Shown: positions 35,352-45,059 of the stretch, one piece after another | How positions within the stretch are numbered: position 1 is the stretch's first letter | Layout: each line of letters opens with the position of its first letter | Program-made: the position numbers and the translations under genes | Source: Pseudomonas rhizophila | GTDB lineage: Bacteria > Pseudomonadota > Gammaproteobacteria > Pseudomonadales > Pseudomonadaceae | Direction: 5' to 3' | NCBI RefSeq assembly: GCF_003033885.1 | Contig: NZ_CP024081.1 | Coordinates: 2,446,028-2,510,027 of the forward strand | DNA length: 64,000 nt | The notes under the pieces: model-generated | The model's database searches: none | Told to the model about the DNA's origin: nothing | The model's input: only the letters and a program-made list of their open reading frames with translations

Positions 35352-35376
35352 CGGCCCGGTCTGGCGGGCCGTTTTT
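35352..35376. terminator. Hairpin between cysH and the racemase gene
   Basis: CGGCCCG (35352-35358) and CGGGCCG (35365-35371) with TTTTT on the plus strand. It sits downstream of cysH on the minus strand, where the T-run is weaker. Confidence 0.5.
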
Positions 35377-35463
35377 ACAATCAACGGCAGATGTTATCCA
35401 TAGGAATGGACAAATGGCAGGTTCTTGCGGTCCGCATGGTTTTTATAAGCGCTGTGGTTTTTT

Positions 35464-36204
35464 TCAGGCCTTGGATTTGCTGATGATATTGCCGGCGTGC
35501 AGCCCGCATTCTTTCTGCGTGGCTTCTTCCCACCACCAGCGGCCTTCGCGTTCGTGCTGGTTCGGCAGCACCGGGCGGGTGCAGGGTTCGCAGCCGATGC
35601 TGATGAAGCCGCGTTCATGCAGGCTGTTGTAGGGCAGTTCCAGCATGCGGATGTAGCCCCAGACTTCTTCGCTGGTCATCTGCGACAGTGGGTTGAATTT
35701 GTACAGGGTGCGTTCCGGAGTGGAAAATGCCGTGTCGATTTCCAGTGCGGCCACCTGGCTGCGGGTGCCGGGGCTCTGATCGCGACGCTGGCCGGTGGCC
35801 CAGGCGCGGACATCGGACAGCTTGCGCCGCAGCGGTTCGATCTTGCGAATGCCGCAGCACTCACCGTGACCGTCCTTGTAGAAGCTGAACAGGCCTTTTT
35901 CCTTCACGAAAGGCTCGAGTTTCGCAGGGTCCGGCGAGATCAGTTCGATATCGATCTTGTAGTGTTCGCGCACCTGTTCGATGAACCGATAGGTTTCCGG
36001 GTGCAGGCGACCGGTGTCGAGGCTGAACACCTTGACGTTCTTATTCAGCTTCCAGGCCATGTCCACCAGCACCACGTCTTCGGCGCCGCTGAAAGATATC
36101 CACAGGTCATCGCCGAATTCGGCGAAGGCCAGTTTGAGGATGTCCTGTGGGGACTTGTTGGCATAGGTCGTGGCGAGTTCCACGACGTCAAACGATGGGC
36201 TCAT
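35464..36204 (-). CDS. cysH: Adenylylsulfate reductase CysH
   Basis: A 246-aa assimilatory APS/PAPS reductase that makes sulfite for cysteine synthesis. Four cysteines for a [4Fe-4S] cluster are visible (Cys116-Cys117 in ECCGIRK, Cys205 and Cys208 in GCEPCTRP), which marks an APS-type enzyme. The catalytic Cys233 lies in KECGLHAGN at the C-terminus, and [10 protein letters not shown] is the nucleotide PP-loop. Electrons come from thioredoxin. Divergent from thrH, as in other pseudomonads. Confidence 0.96.
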   Translation of the reverse strand: MSPSFDVVELATTYANKSPQDILKLAFAEFGDDLWISFSGAEDVVLVDMAWKLNKNVKVFSLDTGRLHPETYRFIEQVREHYKIDIELISPDPAKLEPFVKEKGLFSFYKDGHGECCGIRKIEPLRRKLSDVRAWATGQRRDQSPGTRSQVAALEIDTAFSTPERTLYKFNPLSQMTSEEVWGYIRMLELPYNSLHERGFISIGCEPCTRPVLPNQHEREGRWWWEEATQKECGLHAGNIISKSKA

Positions 36205-36377
36205 CAGGGCGGCTTCCTACAGGTCGGTGGCGCTGGGCGCTCTATATGGGGCTGATGGTAACAAAAGCTGTCGGGGCTGGCGCGCTCCTGTGCGTTGCGC
36301 AGGCATCGGCGAATGGCTAGAGTCGGCAGTCCTTTTGTTCGCTCAACCGATAAACATCAAAAAAATGGGAGTGTCTT

Positions 36378-36995
36378 GTGGAAATTGCCTGTCTCGACCT
36401 GGAAGGTGTGCTGGTCCCGGAAATCTGGATCGCCTTCGCTGAAAAAACCGGTATTGAATCCCTCAGGGCGACCACGCGGGACATTCCCGACTACGACGTG
36501 TTGATGAAGCAACGGTTGCGCATCCTCGATGAGCATGGCCTCAAGCTCTCCGATATCCAGGAAGTCATCGCCACCCTCAAGCCGCTGGACGGCGCCATCG
36601 AGTTCGTCGACTGGCTGCGCGAGCGCTTCCAGGTGGTGATTCTTTCCGACACCTTCTACGAATTCTCCCAACCCCTGATGCGCCAGCTGGGTTTCCCGAC
36701 GTTGCTCTGCCATCGTCTGATTACCGATGACAGCGGACGGGTAACCGGATACCAACTGCGTCAGAAAGATCCCAAGCGCCAGTCGGTATTGGCCTTCAAG
36801 AGCCTGTACTACCGGGTGATCGCGGCGGGGGATTCCTACAATGACACCACGATGCTGGGTGAAGCCGATGCCGGGATTCTGTTTCATGCGCCGGACAATG
36901 TGATTCAAGAGTTCCCGCAGTTCCCGGCAGTGCACAGTTTTGCTGAGTTGAAGCAGGAATTCATCAAGGCCTCGAATCGAAATCTAAGCTTGTAA
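36378..36995 (+). CDS. thrH: ThrH, phosphoserine phosphatase/homoserine phosphotransferase
   Basis: A 205-aa HAD protein. The protein starts MEIACLDLEGVLVPE, the ThrH variant of motif I (DLEG in place of DxDG), with VVILSDTFYEF as motif II, a Lys in QKDPKRQSV and AAGDSYNDTTM as motif IV. ThrH of Pseudomonas moves a phosphate from phosphoserine to homoserine, linking serine and threonine synthesis. The start is GTG at 36378 with GGGAG upstream. Length is as known. Confidence 0.95.
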   Translation: MEIACLDLEGVLVPEIWIAFAEKTGIESLRATTRDIPDYDVLMKQRLRILDEHGLKLSDIQEVIATLKPLDGAIEFVDWLRERFQVVILSDTFYEFSQPLMRQLGFPTLLCHRLITDDSGRVTGYQLRQKDPKRQSVLAFKSLYYRVIAAGDSYNDTTMLGEADAGILFHAPDNVIQEFPQFPAVHSFAELKQEFIKASNRNLSL

Positions 36996-37006
36996 ACCCA
37001 ATCCCC

Positions 37007-37097
37007 CTGTGGGAGCGAGCTTGCTCGCGATAGCGTTGGGTCAGCAGCATTTGAGCCAACTGGCACACCGCTATCGCGAGCAAGCTTGCTCCCACAG
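37007..37097. repeat. REPIN (GTGGGAGCGAGC type)
   Basis: CTGTGGGAGCGAGCTTGCTC and its inverse at 37074-37097 face each other. It lies between the convergent ends of thrH and pabB and may help end transcription. Confidence 0.88.
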
Positions 37098-37134
37098 GGT
37101 TCTGGGCCTGGTCAGGGGCTTGCCCTCGATGCTT

Positions 37135-38478
<1,344 letters not shown>

Positions 38479-38602
38479 GGGCGGGGTGGGTCAGCCGTTC
38501 AGGCGGGGTGGCGATTGTAATCCCTCTGTAGGATTTGCTCCTAGAGGGATGTCGGAGATGAGTAAGTATGGGGCCATCGAAACATTTGGCTGTGAACACC
38601 TT

Positions 38603-38732
38603 GTGGCGAGGGGATTTATCCCCGCTGGGTTGCGCAGCAACCCTAAAACTTACCACCCCGGTGTATCAGGCTGACTGCATCTGCCTGTTTGGGGCTGCTT
38701 CGCAACCCAGCGGGGATAAATCCCCTCGCCAC
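38603..38732. repeat. REPIN (GTGGCGAGGGGATTTATCCCC type)
   Basis: A 130-base inverted repeat. Each arm has GTGGCGAGGGGATTTATCC and then CGCTGGGTTGCG. This is a second REPIN family, distinct from the GTGGGAGCGAGC type. Confidence 0.88.
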
Positions 38733-38748
38733 AGGGGTGTTTCAACCC

Positions 38749-39735
38749 TCAACCCTCAACCGGCGGAATATGCCCAAACAACTCCTGGGCAAACGCTACG
38801 CGCTCCTCGACGGTTTCAACCACGCCACGGGCCTTGAGTTCTTCCAGGCGGGCTTCCACCGCGTGGGTGCGCAGAGTCAGGCCGCAGTCGTTGGCGATCT
38901 GGATGTTCAGACCCGGTCGGGCGTTGAGCTCCAGGATCAACGGACCTTTTTCCTGGTCCAGCACCATGTCCACGCCGATGTAGCCCAGCCCGCACAGTTC
39001 ATAGCAACCGGCGGCCAGTTTCATGAAGCCGTCCCAGTAGGGCAGCTGCACGCCGTCCACCGCGTTGGTGGTGTCAGGGTGTTTGGTGATGATGTTGTTC
39101 AGCCAGGTACCGCGCAGGGTCAGGCCGGTGGCAAGGTCGACACCCACGCCGATGGCGCCCTGGTGCAGGTTGGCCTTGCCGCCGGACTGGCGGGTCGGCA
39201 AGCGCAGCATGGCCATCACCGGATAGCCCATCAGTACGATGATGCGAATGTCCGGCACGCCTTCATAGCTGATGCTCTTGAAGATCTGGTCCGGGGTCAC
39301 GCGATATTCGATCAGCGCCCGGTCCCGGTGCCCACCCAAGGAGTACAGACCGGTAAGGATGCTGGACACATGGTGTTCGATTTCTTCATGGCTGATGATC
39401 TTGCCGGACACCGTGCGATAGCGGCCCTCGAAGCGGTCGGCAATGACGATGATGCCGTCGCCACCCGCGCCCTGGGCCGGCTTGATCACGAAGTCGGTGC
39501 GCCCGCCGATGATCTCGTCGAGCTTGTCGATTTCCTTCTCGGTGGAGATCACCCCATACAGCTCCGGCACATGGATGCCGGCAGCGATGGCTCGCTCCTT
39601 GGTGATGATCTTGTCATCGACGATCGGGTACAGGCTGCGCTTGTTGTATTTGAGCACATAGTCGGCGTTACGCCGATTGATGCCCATGATGCCCCGGGCC
39701 TCCAGGGCCTTCCAGGTCTTCCACAGGCCGAACAT
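38749..39735 (-). CDS. RimK-related ATP-grasp (alpha-L-glutamate ligase-like) protein
   Basis: A 328-aa ATP-grasp enzyme. The ATP-binding loop is KPAQGAGGDGIIVI, and metal and ATP ligands sit in VDMVLDQEKGPLILELNARPG. This is the alpha-L-glutamate-ligase-like group known as rimK-related in gammaproteobacteria; such ligases form amide bonds on a carboxylate. It starts by overlapping the stop of the transglutaminase-7TM gene by one base, so they are one operon with the protease gene. Substrates are unknown. Confidence 0.9.
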   Translation of the reverse strand: MFGLWKTWKALEARGIMGINRRNADYVLKYNKRSLYPIVDDKIITKERAIAAGIHVPELYGVISTEKEIDKLDEIIGGRTDFVIKPAQGAGGDGIIVIADRFEGRYRTVSGKIISHEEIEHHVSSILTGLYSLGGHRDRALIEYRVTPDQIFKSISYEGVPDIRIIVLMGYPVMAMLRLPTRQSGGKANLHQGAIGVGVDLATGLTLRGTWLNNIITKHPDTTNAVDGVQLPYWDGFMKLAAGCYELCGLGYIGVDMVLDQEKGPLILELNARPGLNIQIANDCGLTLRTHAVEARLEELKARGVVETVEERVAFAQELFGHIPPVEG

Positions 39736-41267
39736 TATGAGTCAGCCTTGACGAAGGCCTTGAACCGTACCAGCTCGGTCAGGCGGTAGCCGCGGTAGCG
39801 ACCCATGGCCAGCATGAAACCTACCAGAATCAGCAGGATGGCCGGGAAGGTGAACACGAAGTACACCAGCTCCGGCACGCTCATGATCAGGTGCGCCAGG
39901 GCGGCGGCGAACAGGGTGCCGATGGCCACCTTCATGGCGTGGCTGGCGCCGCGTTCTTCCCAGGTAATGGACAGGCGTTCGATGGTCATGGTCAGAATCA
40001 CCATCGGGAACAGCGCGACCGACAGCCCGCGTTCCAGGCCCAGCTTGTGGCTGAACAGGCTGATGGCAGCGATCAGCACCACCACGAACGTCAGCACCAC
40101 CGAAAGCCTTGGCAGCATTTGCAGCTTGAGATGTTCCAGATAGGAGCGCAGGGACAGGCCCAGCGTCGTGATGACTGTAAACAGGATGATGCCGAAGCCC
40201 AGTTGGGTTTCGCGGAAGGCCAGGGCGATCAACACCGGTGTGAACGTGCCCAGGGTCTGCAGGCCGATCAGGTTGCGCAGCACCAGAATCACCAGCACGC
40301 CGATCGGGATCATCACCATGATCATGAACGTTTGCTGGGTTTGCAGCGGCAGGCCGTAGAGCGAGTATTCGAGGAAGTTGGCGTCGGTGTTTTCGTCCGT
40401 CAGCTTGGCCAGGCGAATGGCGTTCATTTCGCTGTTGTTCATGGTGAAGGTGACGGTGGCTTTTTTGCCGCCATCGACGGTGATCAGGTTTTCATCACCG
40501 GTCCACCACAGCAGACGGTCGCTGGGCAGGCCCCGCTCAGCGGTATCCGGGTTGAAATACAGCCAGTCGGTGCCGTTGAAACTGCGCAGCCACAGTTCAG
40601 GCGACTGCGGTTGGTCGGCAACCAGGCGGATGGTATGGACCTTCTCCACCGGCACGTGGGCGATAGACAGCACCAGTTCGACGACTCTGGCCTTGCTGGC
40701 TATGGACGGATCGCCAGCCAGCAGCAGCTTGACGTTGTCGTCGTTGGGGTTGTTGACCCGTTTGATCGCTTCACTGATGAAGGTCTCGACGTCGGCCGAG
40801 TGCTGGCGGATCGGCGCGAGCAGGGCTTCGGCGGCCAGCTTCTCGGGGCCCTCGACGGCGATGCTGTCGCGGAAGGTCGGGCCCTTGATCTTGGATTTTT
40901 CCGAGGTATAGCGCTTGGTCAGCACCAGGCGGTAATACAGGGTCTGGTTGCCCTTGGCCCGACGGGCCGACCACGTGACCTTGCGGTTACCGTCCACCCG
41001 GTTCACCGCCACACCGTAGTTATTGGAGATGAAGCTCTCGTTGAGGCTGACGTAGTCCATGCTCAGCGGCGGCACGAACATCTGGATCTTCACCGGATCC
41101 TTGGCATTGGGGACGAACTCGATCTTGGCATCGATGTTCCACAAGTCGTCGGTGGCGTCTTCGGTCACCGGGATGCCGAGCACGAAAATCTGATAGGCCG
41201 TCACCGACAGGCCCAGCACCACCAGGATGGCGATCAGCATTTTCAAATGGAGGGTAAGAGAGCGCAT
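39735..41267 (-). CDS. Inactive transglutaminase domain fused to seven membrane helices
   Basis: A 510-aa membrane protein. A signal/anchor helix (about 8-30) precedes a periplasmic domain of about 300 residues with an inactive transglutaminase-like core, followed by about seven hydrophobic helices (LQTQQTFMIMVMIPIGVLVI onward). This architecture is known as inactive transglutaminase fused to 7TM and is usually found beside the RimK-like ligase and a retropepsin-like gene, as here. Possibly the membrane platform on which the modified substrate is handled. Confidence 0.87.
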   Translation of the reverse strand: MRSLTLHLKMLIAILVVLGLSVTAYQIFVLGIPVTEDATDDLWNIDAKIEFVPNAKDPVKIQMFVPPLSMDYVSLNESFISNNYGVAVNRVDGNRKVTWSARRAKGNQTLYYRLVLTKRYTSEKSKIKGPTFRDSIAVEGPEKLAAEALLAPIRQHSADVETFISEAIKRVNNPNDDNVKLLLAGDPSIASKARVVELVLSIAHVPVEKVHTIRLVADQPQSPELWLRSFNGTDWLYFNPDTAERGLPSDRLLWWTGDENLITVDGGKKATVTFTMNNSEMNAIRLAKLTDENTDANFLEYSLYGLPLQTQQTFMIMVMIPIGVLVILVLRNLIGLQTLGTFTPVLIALAFRETQLGFGIILFTVITTLGLSLRSYLEHLKLQMLPRLSVVLTFVVVLIAAISLFSHKLGLERGLSVALFPMVILTMTIERLSITWEERGASHAMKVAIGTLFAAALAHLIMSVPELVYFVFTFPAILLILVGFMLAMGRYRGYRLTELVRFKAFVKADS

Positions 41268-41272
41268 TGGAA

Positions 41273-41809
41273 TTACTCTGCGGTTTGAGCGGCATTGGCG
41301 CAGGCGGGTTTGCCGGCAGCGTATTTGAGACTGGGGTCGACCAGCGCGTCGAAGCGTTTGAGGGCTTCGGAGCCGATCAGTAGCGGGTATTGGAAAGCGC
41401 TGCGGTCGGTGAGGTTCACTTCGATGCTGCGCAGGGCCGAGCCCATGCAGATGTCCAGCTCGATGACCGGCCGAGCCGTGTAGTTCTTGCCTTCTTCGGG
41501 GTCATAGTCACCGGCGCGGCGTTTGATCTTGCTGACACGGGCCAGCGGACGTTCGATAGGGTGCGAATGCGCCGCGTCGATGGCCAGGTAAAAACGCACC
41601 CAGGATTCGCCATCGCGTTTGAAGCGCTTGATGTCCCGGGCGCTGAGCGAAGCGGTTTTGGCCCCGGTGTCCAACTTGGCGGCAACCTCCAGGTCGATGC
41701 CCTGCAGGGCGGCGTATTCATTGAGGCCGTACACGGTCTTTTCACCCGCCAGGACAAGCCCCGGCAGGCACGTGAAACAAAGGACAGCAGTTAAGGGCTT
41801 GAGTGTCAT
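41273..41809 (-). CDS. Retropepsin-like aspartic protease (ATP-dependent zinc protease family)
   Basis: A 178-aa exported protein: signal peptide of about 21 residues (LTAVLCFTCLPGLVLAG), then a domain with the DTGAKTASLSA active-site motif (Asp-Thr-Gly-Ala) and YPLLIGSEALKRF, the second loop of a retropepsin fold. Annotated often as ATP-dependent zinc protease, though neither ATP nor zinc use is shown. The start at 41809 has AGGA upstream. First gene of the three-gene operon with the 7TM and ATP-grasp genes, which follow on the same strand. Confidence 0.88.
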   Translation of the reverse strand: MTLKPLTAVLCFTCLPGLVLAGEKTVYGLNEYAALQGIDLEVAAKLDTGAKTASLSARDIKRFKRDGESWVRFYLAIDAAHSHPIERPLARVSKIKRRAGDYDPEEGKNYTARPVIELDICMGSALRSIEVNLTDRSAFQYPLLIGSEALKRFDALVDPSLKYAAGKPACANAAQTAE

Positions 41810-42000
41810 AAATCCTGATGCACAGTGTTCCGTTCGTCGGTTCAGGCCCTGGCATTGCTGCACAAGCTCCCTGGGTTGCCTTCTCTTAATAGATGCAGAG
41901 CGGCAAATTGCGGCGGCATTCTAGCACGGTGGTTTTCTGACGCCACCGCCGCCCGGACGCAACCGCTTATCCGACGCACTTAGTTATGGAGGAGGCCCTT

Positions 42001-42027
42001 ATTAGACGATTGTCGACAATGTCTAAT
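42001..42027. promoter_or_regulatory. Operator of the prp regulator, site 1
   Basis: The core ATTGTCGACAAT (42009-42020) is a perfect palindrome that extends outward to ATTAGAC...GTCTAAT with one extra base. A possible promoter follows (TTGACG 42034-42039, TAGTTT 42057-42062). Confidence 0.75.
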
Positions 42028-42083
42028 TTTACTTTGACGAAAGCGCAGTGATTGGTTAGTTTTTGCCTTATAGATTTATAAGG

Positions 42084-42091
42084 TGTCGACA
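42084..42091. promoter_or_regulatory. Operator of the prp regulator, site 2
   Basis: TGTCGACA, the core of site 1, is repeated 3 bases before the start codon of the regulator gene and overlaps its ribosome binding site (AAGGTG). Binding there would also block translation initiation region transcription. Confidence 0.6.
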
Positions 42092-42093
42092 AT

Positions 42094-42807
42094 ATGCTCG
42101 ATCAGCTCGAATCACCGGTCTTGGCCCAAGATGAATCGGAAACCCTTTCCGAGAACGTCTTCCGGCGTATCCAGGCCGCAATCGTGCGAGGCGATATCGC
42201 GCCTGGCAGCAAGATCTCCGAGCCCGAACTGGCACGCACCTACGGCATCAGCCGCGGCCCGCTGCGCGAGGCCATCCATCGCCTGGAAGGCCAGCGCTTG
42301 CTGGTGCGGGTGCCTCACGTGGGCGCCAGGGTGGTATCCCTGAGCCACGCCGAGTTGCTGGAACTCTATGAAATCCGCGAGTCCCTGGAAGGCATGGCCT
42401 GCCGTCTGGCGGCCGAGCGCATGACCCTGGAAGAAATCGACGAGCTGCGCCGGGTCCTGGAAACCCATGAGCGCGACGCGGCGTTCCAGGCCGGTGTCGG
42501 CTATTACCAGCAGGAAGGCGACTTCGATTTCCATTACCGGATCATCCAGGGCAGCGGCAACCGCACCCTGACGCAAATGCTCTGCGGCGAGCTGTATCAG
42601 TTGGTGCGCATGTACCGCATCCAGTTTTCCACCACGCCCAACCGTCCGCGCCAGGCCTTTGCCGAGCACCACAGAATTCTCGATGCCATCGCCGACCGTG
42701 ACGGTGAACTGGCTGAATTATTGATGCGCCGGCACATCGGCGCTTCCAAACGCAACATCGCGCGTCATTTCCAGGACAGCGCCGCCACTGAACGAGGTGA
42801 GTCATGA
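42094..42807 (+). CDS. GntR/FCD regulator of the methylcitrate operon
   Basis: A 237-aa regulator: GntR winged helix (about 20-85: [40 protein letters not shown]) and a helical FCD ligand domain ([33 protein letters not shown]). It is the first gene of the prp cluster and overlaps prpB by four bases (ATGA). It likely represses the operon and its own gene through the TGTCGACA palindromes and is relieved by a methylcitrate-cycle intermediate. Confidence 0.92.
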   Translation: MLDQLESPVLAQDESETLSENVFRRIQAAIVRGDIAPGSKISEPELARTYGISRGPLREAIHRLEGQRLLVRVPHVGARVVSLSHAELLELYEIRESLEGMACRLAAERMTLEEIDELRRVLETHERDAAFQAGVGYYQQEGDFDFHYRIIQGSGNRTLTQMLCGELYQLVRMYRIQFSTTPNRPRQAFAEHHRILDAIADRDGELAELLMRRHIGASKRNIARHFQDSAATERGES

Positions 42808-43688
42808 GCAACAGCACTCCAGGCCAGCGTTTTCGCGATGCGGTCGCCAACGAGCATCCGCTGCAAGTGGTGGGCACGATCAACGCCAACCACGCGCTGC
42901 TGGCCAAACGCGCCGGTTTCAAGGCGATCTACCTGTCGGGCGGCGGCGTGGCGGCCGGCTCCCTTGGCGTGCCGGACCTGGGCATCACCGGCCTGGATGA
43001 CGTGCTGACCGATGTGCGCCGTATCACCGACGTCTGCGACCTGCCGTTGCTGGTGGACGTAGACACCGGGTTTGGCTCCTCGGCGTTCAATGTGGCCCGC
43101 ACGGTCAAGTCGATGATCAAGTTCGGCGCGGCGGCCATTCATATTGAAGACCAGGTCGGCGCCAAGCGTTGCGGCCATCGTCCGAACAAAGAGATCGTCT
43201 CGCAACAGGAAATGGTCGACCGCATCAAAGCCGCCGTCGACGCGCGCACCGATGACAGCTTCGTGATCATGGCCCGTACCGACGCCCTGGCCGTGGAGGG
43301 CTTGGAATCGGCCCTGGACCGCGCCGCCGCGTGCATCGAGGCCGGTGCCGACATGATCTTTCCGGAAGCCATCACCGAACTTGAGATGTACAAGCTGTTC
43401 GCCAGCCGGGTGAAAGCCCCGATCCTGGCCAACATCACTGAATTCGGCGCGACACCGCTGTACACCACCGAACAACTGGCGGGCGCCGACGTGTCCCTGG
43501 TGCTGTACCCACTGTCGGCCTTCCGCGCCATGAACAAAGCGGCCGAGAACGTCTATACCGCAATCCGCCGCGACGGTACGCAACAGAACGTCATCGACAC
43601 CATGCAGACTCGCATGGAGCTTTACGATCGCATTGACTACCACACCTTCGAGCAAAAGCTCGATGCGTTGTTCGCGGCGAAAAAATGA
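42804..43688 (+). CDS. prpB: 2-methylisocitrate lyase PrpB
   Basis: A 294-aa member of the PEP mutase/isocitrate lyase family, splitting 2-methylisocitrate into pyruvate and succinate. Recognised by [43 protein letters not shown] with the catalytic Cys, and [13 protein letters not shown]. The ATG overlaps the end of the regulator gene. Confidence 0.97.
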   Translation: MSNSTPGQRFRDAVANEHPLQVVGTINANHALLAKRAGFKAIYLSGGGVAAGSLGVPDLGITGLDDVLTDVRRITDVCDLPLLVDVDTGFGSSAFNVARTVKSMIKFGAAAIHIEDQVGAKRCGHRPNKEIVSQQEMVDRIKAAVDARTDDSFVIMARTDALAVEGLESALDRAAACIEAGADMIFPEAITELEMYKLFASRVKAPILANITEFGATPLYTTEQLAGADVSLVLYPLSAFRAMNKAAENVYTAIRRDGTQQNVIDTMQTRMELYDRIDYHTFEQKLDALFAAKK

Positions 43689-43731
43689 ACAGAGCGCAGC
43701 CTCTACAAATCTAAAAAAATGGAGACAGCAA

Positions 43732-44859
43732 ATGGCCGAAGCAAAAGTACTCAGTGGCGCCGGGCTCCGTGGCCAGGTGGCCGGGCAAACCGCATTGTCC
43801 ACCGTAGGCCAGTCAGGAGCCGGCCTGACCTATCGCGGTTACGACGTCCGCGAACTGGCGGCTGACGCGCAATTTGAAGAAGTGGCTTATCTGCTGCTGT
43901 ACGGCGAGCTGCCGACCCAGGCGCAACTGGACGCCTACACAGGCAAACTGAGCCAATTGCGGGACTTGCCCCAAGCCTTGAAAGAGGTGTTGGAGCGCAT
44001 TCCCGCCGACGCCCACCCCATGGACGTGATGCGCACCGGCTGCTCGTTCCTGGGCAACCTGGAACCGGAGCTGAATTTCTCCGAACAGCATGACAAGACC
44101 GACCGCCTGTTGGCCGCGTTCCCGGCGATCATGTGCTACTGGTATCGCTTCAGTCACGAAGGCCAGCGCATCGAGTGTGTGACCGACGAGACCTCCATCG
44201 GCGGCCATTTCCTGCACCTGTTGCATGGCAAGAAGCCGAGCGAGCTGCACGTCAAGGTGATGAACGTCTCGCTGATTCTGTATGCCGAGCACGAGTTCAA
44301 TGCCTCGACCTTCACGGCGCGGGTGTGTGCCTCGACCCTGTCTGACCTGTTTTCTTGCATCACCGCCGCCATCGGTTCGCTACGCGGCCCGTTGCACGGT
44401 GGGGCCAACGAAGCGGCGATGGAAATGATCCAGCGCTTCCAGTCGCCGGAGGAAGCGATCAAGGGCACCCTCGGGATGCTCGAGCGCAAGGACAAGATCA
44501 TGGGCTTCGGCCACGCGATCTATAAGGACAACGACCCGCGCAACGAGGTGATCAAGGGCTGGTCGGAAAAACTCGCCGACGAGGTGGGTGACACGGTGTT
44601 GTTCCCGGTTTCCGAGGCCATCGACAAGACCATGTGGGAGCAGAAAAAACTGTTTCCCAACGCCGATTTCTACCATGCCTCGGCGTACCACTTCATGGGC
44701 ATCCCGACCAAGCTGTTCACGCCGATCTTCGTTTGCTCGCGCCTGACGGGCTGGGCCGCCCACGTCTACGAACAACGTGCCAACAACCGCATCATCCGAC
44801 CGAGCGCCGAATACACCGGCGTCGAACAGCGCAAGTTCGTGCCAATCGAACAACGCTGA
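43732..44859 (+). CDS. prpC: 2-methylcitrate synthase PrpC
   Basis: A 375-aa citrate-synthase family enzyme that condenses propionyl-CoA with oxaloacetate. Typical blocks are LSGAGLRGQVAGQTALSTVG, LTYRGYDVRELA, the catalytic His in LRGPLHGGANEAAM, GFGHAIYKDNDPRN with the second His, and RPSAEYTG. The ATG at 43732 has GGAGAC before it. Genes prpB and prpC are 43 bases apart. Confidence 0.97.
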   Translation: MAEAKVLSGAGLRGQVAGQTALSTVGQSGAGLTYRGYDVRELAADAQFEEVAYLLLYGELPTQAQLDAYTGKLSQLRDLPQALKEVLERIPADAHPMDVMRTGCSFLGNLEPELNFSEQHDKTDRLLAAFPAIMCYWYRFSHEGQRIECVTDETSIGGHFLHLLHGKKPSELHVKVMNVSLILYAEHEFNASTFTARVCASTLSDLFSCITAAIGSLRGPLHGGANEAAMEMIQRFQSPEEAIKGTLGMLERKDKIMGFGHAIYKDNDPRNEVIKGWSEKLADEVGDTVLFPVSEAIDKTMWEQKKLFPNADFYHASAYHFMGIPTKLFTPIFVCSRLTGWAAHVYEQRANNRIIRPSAEYTGVEQRKFVPIEQR

Positions 44860-44902
44860 ACTGGAGGGCGCTGACGCTGCAACTGAAGGAACCGAAAACC
44901 AT

Positions 44903-44992
44903 TGTGGGAGCGAGCCTGCTCGCGATAGCGGTGGGCCAGACGACATCGATGTCGGCTGCGACTCAGTCATCGCGAGCAGGCTCGCTCCCACA
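44903..44992. repeat. REPIN inside the prp operon (prpC-acnD gap)
   Basis: TGTGGGAGCGAGCCTGCTCG and its inverse at 44969-44992 form a REPIN between prpC and acnD. The hairpins could stabilise or end the upstream transcript. Confidence 0.9.
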
Positions 44993-45059
44993 GGGGAACA
45001 GGTTCACTTCAGTAGCTGCGCCAACCCCTTCTGAAACCACCGTGACCCGAGTGCTGACG

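Noticed and set aside
44634..45059. N-terminal extension of the acnD frame
   Set aside because: It overlaps prpC and translates the REPIN (GASLLAIA pattern), so it is not part of the protein.
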